In this document: positions 1-6,562 of the stretch, one piece after another
Position numbering within the stretch: the stretch's first letter is position 1
Layout: every line of letters starts with the position of its first letter
Origin: Micavibrio sp. UBA2638
GTDB lineage: Bacteria > Pseudomonadota > Alphaproteobacteria > Micavibrionales > Micavibrionaceae
DNA length: 11,194 nucleotides
NCBI GenBank assembly: GCA_002359735.1
Contig: DENS01000002.1
Span: forward strand, 175,994-187,187
Direction of reading: 5' to 3'
Notes under the pieces: model-generated
Told to the model about the DNA's origin: nothing
The model's input: the letters and a program-made list of their open reading frames with translations, nothing else
Databases searched by the model: none
Position numbers and translations under genes: made by a program

Positions 1-696
1 GATGAAGATCATCTTGGTGATATGGACTTTAAAGTGGCCGGAACAAAGGACGGTATTACAGCCCTTCAAATGGATATCAAGATTACATCCATCACGGAAG
101 AAATCATGAAAATCGCTTTAGATCAGGCCAAAGATGGGCGTCTTCATATTCTTGATGAAATGGCCAAAGCCATTACCTCATCTCGTGAAGAACTGAACAA
201 ATATGCTCCTCAAATCGTGTCAATCCAAATTCCAACCGATAAAATCAGAGACGTTATTGGTACCGGTGGTAAAGTCATTCGTGAGATCATTGAATTGACC
301 GAGACGAAAATTGATATCGAAGATGACGGCACTGTAAAGGTGGCCGCGACCAATGCTGATGCCATTGATAAAGCGCTTAAAATGATCCGTGACATTACAG
401 ACGAACCTGAAGTTAATAAGGTCTATGACGGTAAAGTCGTAAAATGCGTTGATTTTGGCGCATTCGTTAACTTCATGGGCGCGCGTGATGGCCTTGTACA
501 TATTTCTGAATTGCAGGATGCCCGCACCGCAAAAACAACAGATGTTGTCAATGAAGGTGATGAAGTTAAAGTTATGGTGATCGGTATGGATGATCGCGGT
601 AAAGTTAAATTGTCAATGAAACGTGTTGATCAGGAAACTGGTGAACCCATTTCACAAGACGATGGAGACAATGACAAAGGCAAGAAGAGCGCATAA
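1..696 (+). CDS. pnp: Polyribonucleotide nucleotidyltransferase (PNPase), 3' end only
   Basis: This is the C-terminal 231 residues of PNPase, the phosphorolytic 3'-5' exoribonuclease that degrades mRNA and can add 3' tails; the 5' part lies outside the window. The open frame runs in from base 1, and its first residues, EDHLGDMDFKVAGT, are a conserved PNPase signature of the second RNase PH-like core domain. Next comes an alpha-helical stretch, then a KH domain (about bases 223-400) with the nucleic-acid-binding loop IGTGGK, and an S1 domain (about bases 420-615) with GKVVKCVDFGAFVNF and DGLVHISEL. The protein ends in a short hydrophilic tail rich in Asp and Lys. An in-frame ATG at base 22 is internal and not the start. 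An intrinsic terminator follows about 35 bases after the stop, so pnp ends its transcription unit here. The identification is secure. Confidence 0.97.
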   Translation, partial: DEDHLGDMDFKVAGTKDGITALQMDIKITSITEEIMKIALDQAKDGRLHILDEMAKAITSSREELNKYAPQIVSIQIPTDKIRDVIGTGGKVIREIIELTETKIDIEDDGTVKVAATNADAIDKALKMIRDITDEPEVNKVYDGKVVKCVDFGAFVNFMGARDGLVHISELQDARTAKTTDVVNEGDEVKVMVIGMDDRGKVKLSMKRVDQETGEPISQDDGDNDKGKKSA

Positions 697-731
697 CCCT
701 TCCTTTCCATTGTTTTAACGAATACGTATGT

Positions 732-763
732 AAAGGCCGCTTCAAATTAGCGGCCTTTTATTT
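732..763 (+). terminator. Intrinsic terminator of pnp
   Basis: A perfect 10-bp stem (732-741 AAAGGCCGCT pairing with 749-758 AGCGGCCTTT) closes a 7-base loop and runs into a T-rich stretch. The core GGCCGC/GCGGCC is GC-rich. It sits 35 bases after the pnp stop codon and about 70 bases before the next gene, as expected for a Rho-independent terminator on the plus strand. Confidence 0.88.
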
Positions 764-830
764 ACGATAAATTATTGCTCGCATTACTTATTACAATGCG
801 AGGCTTATTAGAATATGTTAAAATAGAAGT

Positions 831-1328
831 ATGAAGATAGATACATCACGTATACGTTTACAATTTCGCATAGCTCTGCTTTGCATTTTATTGGCTAGCT
901 TTACATTTTTCACCACGATGGTCGTGCTACGGGTTCATGGAGGCGCACACTGGTATGTCGTTAAAAATTATCAGGAGCAGATTTTTACGGCTGATATAAT
1001 ACAACATAGAGCCAAGCTGCTGTTTCAGGATAATGAACAAGATTATGCAACGGCTGAAGAAATGCTGAAAGATGGCGTATTCTCCCCCTCTTACACCAGG
1101 GCAGGCTTAGTAATATTACAACATCTTGCCAATGAAGGCTTTAACAAAGCACAAGTAAGATATGCTGATATAATTCTGAGAGGCTATCGCCTCGATGAAA
1201 ATACTGAACTCAAAAGAACAACCGCCAATGATATACATTTAGCACGCCATTATTACGAAATGGCGGCGGCCGAAGGATACACTCCAGCGTTGGCAAAAAT
1301 CGCCATGTTGGATGTTCTGAATAATTAA
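831..1328 (+). CDS. Membrane-anchored Sel1-like repeat protein of unknown role
   Basis: The predicted protein has 165 residues. A basic N-terminus is followed by one hydrophobic segment (about residues 12-33), so it is probably anchored in the inner membrane with the rest outside the cytoplasm. The C-terminal half carries two helical units of Sel1/TPR-like type: about residues 98-118 (HLANEGFNKAQVRYADIILRG) and a clearer one at 137-160 (ARHYYEMAAAEGYTPALAKIA). Sel1 repeats usually mediate protein-protein contacts; no enzyme motif is visible. With only about two units it is short for the family. The ATG at 831 has no Shine-Dalgarno sequence at normal spacing, but a TAAAAT hexamer at 819-824 lies six bases upstream, so the message may be leaderless. 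The pnp terminator separates it from the preceding gene. That the gene is real is likely; its function is unknown. Confidence 0.75.
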   Translation: MKIDTSRIRLQFRIALLCILLASFTFFTTMVVLRVHGGAHWYVVKNYQEQIFTADIIQHRAKLLFQDNEQDYATAEEMLKDGVFSPSYTRAGLVILQHLANEGFNKAQVRYADIILRGYRLDENTELKRTTANDIHLARHYYEMAAAEGYTPALAKIAMLDVLNN

Positions 1329-1378
1329 ATTCTATCAACCGTATTGCTTTCTACCCGCATTATAACTACTTTACCCAT

Positions 1379-2122
1379 ATGATAAAATTACCAAAAGTCA
1401 TAGGCCATAGGGGTGCGGCGGCATATGCGCCGGAAAACACACTGGAGGGCATACAGGTCGCTGCGGATATGGGGCTGGAATGGGTTGAATTAGATGTCAA
1501 ACTAACCAAAGACCTTGTGCCCATTATCTTTCATGATGAAAACCTGCAAAGAACAACCGGATCAAGCGCCTTGGTCGCAGAAACTGATTATGACACAATT
1601 AAGACCCTGGAAGCAGGAAGTTGGTTCGGGGACAGTTTTGCAGGGCAAAAAATTCCGACACTTGAAGAAGCTGTGGACGTCCTTCTGGAACGCAATATGG
1701 GACTTAACCTTGAGATAAAGCCGTGCCCTGGGCGTGAACGTGAAACGGCAGAGGTTGCATTGGACGTGCTGTCGCAAATTTGGGACGATCATGACAAGTT
1801 GCTCATATCTTCGTTCCAGCATGTTTCATTAGAGGCCGCACAGGAAATGGCCGGTGACTGGGCGCGCGGCCTTCTTTTGCCTGAAGAATGGCCGGAAAAT
1901 TGGGAAGAGATGGCCCAATACCTTCAAGTAACAACGATCAATTTGAATGGCAATACCGCAACGCGCGATCAAATTGAAATGGCTATTGATTTAGAAAAGC
2001 CAATACTGGCCTATACTATCAATGACCCCATCAGAGCGCGCGAATTACAAAGCTGGGGCGTCGACACATTTTTTAGTGATGAGCCAGACATAATCCTGGA
2101 AAATCTTTTAACCGTACACTAA
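1379..2122 (+). CDS. ugpQ: Cytosolic glycerophosphodiester phosphodiesterase (UgpQ type)
   Basis: The 247-residue enzyme hydrolyses glycerophosphodiesters, the deacylated phospholipid head groups, to sn-glycerol 3-phosphate and an alcohol. It is a GDPD-family TIM barrel. Visible catalytic and metal-site residues are H10-R11 (GHRGA), E19-N20-T21 (PENT), E37 and D39 (ELDVKLTKD), H52 (FHDENL) and E112-K114 (LEIKP). Toward the end are LLISSF, ARGLLL and WGVDTFFSDEPD, as in E. coli UgpQ, and the length matches that protein as I recall it. No signal peptide is visible, which fits the cytosolic UgpQ group rather than periplasmic GlpQ. The start ATG lacks a Shine-Dalgarno sequence; a TATAAC hexamer at 1361-1366 could be a -10 element giving a very short leader. 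No ugp transporter genes are adjacent, so substrate supply is not indicated by context. Confidence 0.93.
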   Translation: MIKLPKVIGHRGAAAYAPENTLEGIQVAADMGLEWVELDVKLTKDLVPIIFHDENLQRTTGSSALVAETDYDTIKTLEAGSWFGDSFAGQKIPTLEEAVDVLLERNMGLNLEIKPCPGRERETAEVALDVLSQIWDDHDKLLISSFQHVSLEAAQEMAGDWARGLLLPEEWPENWEEMAQYLQVTTINLNGNTATRDQIEMAIDLEKPILAYTINDPIRARELQSWGVDTFFSDEPDIILENLLTVH

Positions 2123-2136
2123 AAATTTTCAAACAG

Positions 2137-2184
2137 GCATTACCGCAATAGTGATTAGCCGATATCATCTAAGCCTATTAATGC
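2137..2184. repeat. Interrupted inverted repeat between convergent genes
   Basis: Three nested complementary arms can be read: GCATT (2137-2141) with AATGC (2180-2184), AATAG (2147-2151) with CTATT (2175-2179), and TTAG (2155-2158) with CTAA (2169-2172). The left side carries a 5-base bulge and the inner part small internal loops. The element lies in the 98-base gap between the ends of ugpQ (+) and fabI (-). It could fold in RNA from either strand and shield 3' ends or aid termination. It lacks an adjacent T-tract, so I do not call it a canonical terminator. The rest of the gap shows nothing I can name. Confidence 0.4.
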
Positions 2185-2220
2185 GTTAAGAGAAGATAAC
2201 CAGCCACTAAAGGGATGAAA

Positions 2221-3024
2221 TTAGGAGCAGATTTCATCCAACTGACTGTGGGAAGGCATTCCCATTGCGTTAAAGCCACAATCAACGTAGTGCACTTCTC
2301 CCGTTACAGCAGAGGACATATCTGAAAGCAAATACAACCCGGTGCCACCCAGTTCATCCAACTCGACAGATCGGCGCAATGGTGAGGCCAGAGTTGTAAA
2401 TTTAAATGTACGTCTAGACCCACCAATTACAGCGCCTGCAAGTGTACGCATGGGCCCTGCGGAAATGGCATTTACACGCACGCCCTCTGCCCCCAAATCC
2501 GCGGCAAGATAACGCGTGGAAGCCTCCAATGCGGCTTTGGCAACGCCCATCACGTTATAATTGGGCATAACTTTTTCTGCCCCATAATATGATAAGGTTA
2601 CAGCGGAACCGCCTTCGTTCATCATTTCTTTGGCGCGGCGCATGACTGAGGTAAACGAATAGCATGATACATGCATGGTCTTAAGAAAATTGTCTAAAGA
2701 CGTATCAACGTACCGCCCCTGCAATTCATCTTTATTTGAATACGCAATTGCGTGCACCAAAAAATCAAGCTCCCCCCATTCAGATTTCAAACGATCAAAA
2801 ACCTGATCAAGATGGTCTTCGTTTGTAACGTCACAATCAATTAAAATTTTTGAGCCAATAGATTCCACCAATGGCTTAACGCGCTTACCAAAAGCATCGC
2901 CCTGATAAGTAAAAGCAAGTTCTGCGCCCGCCTCATGCAAGGCTTTTGCCATCCCCCATGCAATAGAGTGGTTATTCGCCACCCCCATAATCAGGCCCTT
3001 TTTTCCCTTCATCAAATCTTTCAT
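2221..3024 (-). CDS. fabI: Enoyl-[acyl-carrier-protein] reductase (NADH-type, FabI)
   Basis: The 267-residue enzyme reduces trans-2-enoyl-ACP to acyl-ACP, the last step of each fatty acid elongation cycle, in the cytosol. It is a short-chain dehydrogenase with the divergent FabI features: nucleotide-binding GVANNHSIAWGMA (residues 14-26), CDVT near 64-67, the AIAY segment (92-95), SYYGAEK (145-151) and the catalytic pair Y156 and K163 (YNVMGVAK), then ISAGPMRTLA. Length is usual. The start ATG has an AAGGA ribosome-binding site, and only five bases separate it from the fabB stop, so it is co-translated in the fabA-fabB-fabI operon. The residue matching E. coli Gly93, near the triclosan site, appears to be Ala94. 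A second enoyl reductase elsewhere in the genome is possible but not visible here. Confidence 0.95.
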   Translation of the reverse strand: MKDLMKGKKGLIMGVANNHSIAWGMAKALHEAGAELAFTYQGDAFGKRVKPLVESIGSKILIDCDVTNEDHLDQVFDRLKSEWGELDFLVHAIAYSNKDELQGRYVDTSLDNFLKTMHVSCYSFTSVMRRAKEMMNEGGSAVTLSYYGAEKVMPNYNVMGVAKAALEASTRYLAADLGAEGVRVNAISAGPMRTLAGAVIGGSRRTFKFTTLASPLRRSVELDELGGTGLYLLSDMSSAVTGEVHYVDCGFNAMGMPSHSQLDEICS

Positions 3025-3029
3025 TCAAC

Positions 3030-4262
3030 TTAATCCTTATACTTGCTCATGGCCAGACAGCAATTGGTGCCACCAAAACCGAAACTGTTAGAAATTACCG
3101 TTTCATGCTGGACGTTATCAACCCGGCCAGTTGCAATTGGGAATGCCTTGGCTCCCTCATCCATGTCCTCTACATTAATGCTTGGCGCAACGAAATCATT
3201 CTCCATCATTAGAAGGCTATAGATGGCTTCCTGTACCCCTGCACCGCCTAAACAGTGGCCTGTCATGGATTTGGTCGCACTGATATACGGGATATCCTGT
3301 AAGCCCTCAAAGGCATCTTGAATAGCCTTTAATTCGGTAATATCCCCAACAGGTGTCGAGGTTCCATGCGTATTAATATAGGTTACCGGAGTTTTTACCG
3401 TTGCAAGCGCCTGTTTCATAGCCCGCATTCCACCCTCACCACTGGGAGCCACCATATCAGCACCATCAGATGTAGCGCCATATCCAGTGACTTCGGCATA
3501 AATTTTTGCACCGCGGGCCTTCGCATGCTCCAGTTCTTCCAGAACGACAATGCCTCCGCCGCCTGCAATCACAAAACCATCACGCCCGGAATCATATGCG
3601 CGAGCAGCCTTTTCAGGGGTATCATTGTATTTCGAAGACATCGCGCCCATAGCATCAAACAAAACAGACAAGGTCCAGTCCAGTTCTTCCCCACCACCGG
3701 CAAAAACAATATCTTGTTTGCCTAAGATAATCTGTTCCGCTGCATTGCCGATACAATGCGCAGAGGTCGAACACGCCGAAGAAATTGTATAATTCACACC
3801 CTTAATTTTAAAATTCGTCGCCGCTGTGGCCGATGTCGTTGAGCACATAGCTTTAGGAACAGCAAACGGTCCTACGCGTTTCGGGCCCTTTTCCCTTGTT
3901 ATATCGGCGGCCTGCACTTGCGCACGGGTTGATGGTCCGCCAGATCCAACAATAATCCCTGTGCGCTCATTACTGACATCAGTATCGTCCAAACCGGCAT
4001 CCGCTATAGCTTGCTCCATCGACAAATGTGTATAAGCAGCAGCATCGCCCATAAATCGGAACAAGCGCTTATCAATAGCCGCAGCCAAATCAATGTCGGG
4101 CTGGCCATGTATTTGTGAACGAAATCCCATTTCGGCATATTCCGGCGCCCTAGAAATACCTGATTTTCCATTTTTCAAACTAACCAGTACTTCTTCTTTA
4201 TTGTTTCCGATACAGGATACAATTCCAATACCTGTAATGACAACTCTGCGGTTCCCCAGCAT
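3030..4262 (-). CDS. fabB: 3-oxoacyl-[acyl-carrier-protein] synthase I
   Basis: The 410-residue condensing enzyme extends acyl-ACP with malonyl-ACP and is needed to elongate the cis-unsaturated intermediates made by FabA. The thiolase-fold active site is complete: Cys164 in SSACSTSAHC, His299 in NTHGTSTPVGD, Lys331 and His336 in KSMTGHCLGGAG, and the C-terminal glycine-rich loop NSFGFGGTN at 392-400. The Cys-His-His triad and the TPVGD and GHCLGGAG wording match the FabB group rather than FabF, and so does its place directly after fabA. It starts at an ATG with a strong AGGAGA site and follows fabA after 25 bases. Confidence 0.96.
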   Translation of the reverse strand: MLGNRRVVITGIGIVSCIGNNKEEVLVSLKNGKSGISRAPEYAEMGFRSQIHGQPDIDLAAAIDKRLFRFMGDAAAYTHLSMEQAIADAGLDDTDVSNERTGIIVGSGGPSTRAQVQAADITREKGPKRVGPFAVPKAMCSTTSATAATNFKIKGVNYTISSACSTSAHCIGNAAEQIILGKQDIVFAGGGEELDWTLSVLFDAMGAMSSKYNDTPEKAARAYDSGRDGFVIAGGGGIVVLEELEHAKARGAKIYAEVTGYGATSDGADMVAPSGEGGMRAMKQALATVKTPVTYINTHGTSTPVGDITELKAIQDAFEGLQDIPYISATKSMTGHCLGGAGVQEAIYSLLMMENDFVAPSINVEDMDEGAKAFPIATGRVDNVQHETVISNSFGFGGTNCCLAMSKYKD

Positions 4263-4266
4263 GTTA

Positions 4267-4272
4267 TCTCCT
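4267..4272 (-). promoter_or_regulatory. Strong ribosome-binding site of fabB
   Basis: On the minus strand AGGAGA precedes the fabB ATG by four bases. It is the strongest Shine-Dalgarno match in the fatty-acid operon and fixes the fabB start. Confidence 0.8.
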
Positions 4273-4287
4273 ATCTTTTGGTTAAAC

Positions 4288-4815
4288 TTAAGCGGTCATA
4301 GCGTCAGGATTATCAAACAACCCGACCTTTAAGCCTTCAGCTTCGTAAATCAATTCCCCATCGGCGTACATTTTTCCATCTGCCACGCCAAGCACGAGCT
4401 TGCGATTAATTACACGTTTAAAGTCAACGACATAACGAACCAATTTGGTATCCGGCTGTACTTGACCGGTCAATTTTAAACCGCCAAGCCCCAATGCACG
4501 CCCAGAACCGGGTGCACCCGTCCAGCCTAGATAAAAGCCCGTTAATTGCCACAAAGCATCAAGGCCCAAACATCCAGGCATAACGGGATCTCCTTTAAAA
4601 TGGCATTGGAAAAACCAAAGATCGGGGTGAATATCAAATTCCGCCTCAATAACCCCTTTACCGTTAGCACCGCCCTGGGAATCTACATTTGTAATACGGT
4701 CAAACATAAGCATTGGCGGCAATGGAAGCTGGGCATTACCGGGGCCAAACAATTTGCCCTCACCGCATTCGATTATTTCTTCATAGCTATAGCTGGATTT
4801 GGGTGTAAAACTCAT
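4288..4815 (-). CDS. fabA: 3-hydroxydecanoyl-ACP dehydratase / trans-2,cis-3-decenoyl-ACP isomerase
   Basis: The 175-residue hot-dog-fold enzyme dehydrates 3-hydroxydecanoyl-ACP and isomerises the trans-2 to the cis-3 double bond. It is the branch point for anaerobic-type unsaturated fatty acid synthesis. The active-site His72 and Asp86 lie in the block HFKGDPVMPGCLGLDALWQL, nearly identical to the block in characterised FabA proteins. PLPPMLMFDRI and RALGLGGLKLTG are also diagnostic and separate it from FabZ. The length is typical. It is the first gene of the fabA-fabB-fabI operon. Its ATG has only a modest purine-rich site (AAGAAGAGCGAGAG). In many alphaproteobacteria the neighbour upstream is the iron regulator gene irr; here it is an unrecognised gene at 4942-5919. 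Confidence 0.97.
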   Translation of the reverse strand: MSFTPKSSYSYEEIIECGEGKLFGPGNAQLPLPPMLMFDRITNVDSQGGANGKGVIEAEFDIHPDLWFFQCHFKGDPVMPGCLGLDALWQLTGFYLGWTGAPGSGRALGLGGLKLTGQVQPDTKLVRYVVDFKRVINRKLVLGVADGKMYADGELIYEAEGLKVGLFDNPDAMTA

Positions 4816-4856
4816 CTCTCGCTCTTCTTGTCAGTTAGCATTTCTTACAGGGTGCA

Positions 4857-4885
4857 TTTATAAGCTGTTATACGCTATGCGGCAA
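4857..4885 (-). promoter_or_regulatory. Probable sigma-70-type promoter of the fabA-fabB-fabI operon
   Basis: Reading the minus strand, TTGCCG (4880-4885) is followed after exactly 17 bases by TATAAA (4857-4862). The -35 is preceded by C, giving the CTTG often seen in alphaproteobacterial promoters. Transcription would begin near 4850, leaving a leader of about 35 bases before fabA. It lies in the 126-base gap between fabA and the upstream gene. No operator palindrome is evident. The call rests on spacing and consensus match only. Confidence 0.55.
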
Positions 4886-4941
4886 GTCAGACGATAAGAA
4901 AAATCGTGTTTATCTGTGTTTAAATTATCACAAAACAAGAA

Positions 4942-5919
4942 TTACGAACCCAATGCCGTCTTAATATCCATACAGACATATTTATAGCTCTCGCTCATCG
5001 CGCACATTGCCAGAGGTTTGGCAATGGCCGGCTCAATTTCAGGTAACTCTCCTCCGCTTGCAACGGCAATCATACGCCCGGCCGCTTTGGCACAGGCAAC
5101 GGCCTGATGAAAGTTATTCTCCAATTCAATCGCTTCAAAAAAACCATTACATATAGGTTCCATCCCCTGAATAAGTTCAACCGGGGCATTTATGGGCATA
5201 TCGTTCGCTGCCAGACCAAACCGCCAGTCACTGCCAGCCGGAACGCCAAGACGAATAGCTTCTTTTGTCATGACATAGACAATCTGATCTAAATTGTCAG
5301 GAATGGCCGATCCTTTAAAAATCATGCATGTATTTGAATTTAAAGAAATGGCGAGCCTGCGGCCAGAAACCGCACTTAATGCCCCGATACAATCGCCAAG
5401 CGTCCACCCTTTGCGGGTTACATGATGTTCTATCGCGACATCACACAGCTCTTGAGCCACAATTTCATAGGCCATTGCCAATTTCGTGCATTCAATCAAA
5501 AGCCGAAGACTTTCTTCCCGGGGTATACCCTCGCACTCCCAACTAACCAGGATATTGTGGACCATGTCCAACATCAAATCATGAAATTCATAGGTGCAAT
5601 CCATCCAGTCTTCAAAGAATATTCGCGCTGCAGATCGCCCACGCTCAGTTTCAGCATCAATTACGTGCCCTGGAGGAAGGGCCTGATCCCAGAGATCACC
5701 TGAATAAGGTTCAGTCCCCAGCATACATGCTAGTTTGTCAAAACTGGCTGCCATTGTTTCATCTGGGTCGTCAAAGACCAAATATGTTTCAACAAGCACT
5801 CCGGCCAATAACTGCGTTACAACCATGCCATTTGTTCCATTTTGCGGGCAGTCCGCAAGCTGAATCAATGCTTGATAGATACGGTAAGCCATATCCGGTT
5901 TATTCGTCAGAGTATACAT
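4942..5919 (-). CDS. Unrecognised 325-residue cysteine-rich protein
   Basis: I do not recognise this family. The protein has 325 residues, no signal peptide and no membrane segment, and looks mainly helical. It has about 12 cysteines scattered singly (for example ADC, LAC, DCTY, ECTK, ELCD, GDC, NTC, PIC, VAC, AMC, YVC) with no CxxC pair, so a zinc-ribbon or ferredoxin-like site is not obvious. Near the C-terminus a segment EAIELENNFHQAVACAKAAGR looks like an amphipathic helix. The frame is open throughout, and its codon use does not stand out by eye from its neighbours, so the gene is probably real. The ATG at 5919 lacks a clear ribosome-binding site; a second ATG nine codons in (MAYRIYQ) is an alternative start. 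It lies 89 bases after the SH3 gene and 126 bases before fabA on the same strand. A link to fatty acid synthesis is possible but unproven. Confidence 0.72.
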   Translation of the reverse strand: MYTLTNKPDMAYRIYQALIQLADCPQNGTNGMVVTQLLAGVLVETYLVFDDPDETMAASFDKLACMLGTEPYSGDLWDQALPPGHVIDAETERGRSAARIFFEDWMDCTYEFHDLMLDMVHNILVSWECEGIPREESLRLLIECTKLAMAYEIVAQELCDVAIEHHVTRKGWTLGDCIGALSAVSGRRLAISLNSNTCMIFKGSAIPDNLDQIVYVMTKEAIRLGVPAGSDWRFGLAANDMPINAPVELIQGMEPICNGFFEAIELENNFHQAVACAKAAGRMIAVASGGELPEIEPAIAKPLAMCAMSESYKYVCMDIKTALGS

Positions 5920-6008
5920 TTAAAACAAAGCTGAGTTGTTAATTAGATTTAATTAGGCGGGTTAGACATTAGAATGAAGCACTGTGAATCATCGCTTCAA
6001 ATATTAGG

Positions 6009-6536
6009 TTAATCGAATTCTTCATTGGGGTAAACACCCCAAAAGTTTTTTCTTTCACTCCATCCAACATAACCTTCCGCCGAGACTTTGCACCACGCCC
6101 CGGCGCATTCGTCAACTGTCGCAATGGCACCCGGCTCCAAATATGCCATTAGACGCGCATCATCTTGCGGTTTACGCTTTAACGAGACCAGATCATCTGC
6201 ATTAACGATGACATAACGACGGCCAGACAATAGGGATTTATGCACCCATCCTTCTGTACCATCGACATCGCGGATTTTGCGCCATATATCAAATTCCATG
6301 ATAACTTCTACAGGCAGCCCTTTTTTCTTATATTCCCACAAAACTGGATATTTTGTTCCTGGCCCGGATCGCATATAGACCTTATCGGATGATAATGATA
6401 CAAAGCGCGGAATTGGAAAGCCTGTGGCCGAAAAAACTGATTTTGCATCCTGTGCCAGAACAGATACGGGCGCAAAAACCAGAAATGCAGCCAGAAACAG
6501 AGAAAAACATTGAATTTTATAAGACTTAAAGGGCAT
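6009..6536 (-). CDS. Secreted bacterial SH3-domain protein
   Basis: The protein has 175 residues. It begins with a cleavable signal peptide: basic start, hydrophobic core at about residues 11-27, and a likely cut after SVLA at residue 28. Two bacterial-SH3-like units follow. The first (about 48-105) has the classic VYMRSGPGTKYPVLW and GTEGWVHKSLLSG pattern; the second (about 108-162) has VSLKRKP, LEPG and GYVGW and carries two cysteines (144, 149) that could form a disulfide. Such periplasmic SH3 proteins are thought to bind cell-wall peptides or proteins; no catalytic domain is present. It is divergent from dusA with only 26 bases between the two starts. The ATG has a poor Shine-Dalgarno match. 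The family assignment is firm, the role is not. Confidence 0.88.
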   Translation of the reverse strand: MPFKSYKIQCFSLFLAAFLVFAPVSVLAQDAKSVFSATGFPIPRFVSLSSDKVYMRSGPGTKYPVLWEYKKKGLPVEVIMEFDIWRKIRDVDGTEGWVHKSLLSGRRYVIVNADDLVSLKRKPQDDARLMAYLEPGAIATVDECAGAWCKVSAEGYVGWSERKNFWGVYPNEEFD

Positions 6537-6562
6537 GTTTCAGAATAACTTGAGTTAAAGAT

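Noticed and set aside
975..2233. Shared GGAGCAGATTT at about 975 and 2224
   Set aside because: A single 11-base match in unrelated coding contexts; most likely chance.
3366..4035. Long plus-strand frames opposite fabB
   Set aside because: They are antisense to a full-length FabB with an intact active site; low-complexity composition and no ribosome site.
5974..5998. TGAAGC/GCTTCA inverted repeat between the SH3 gene and the 325-residue gene
   Set aside because: Six pairs around a loop of about 13 bases with no T-tract; too weak to call a terminator or operator.
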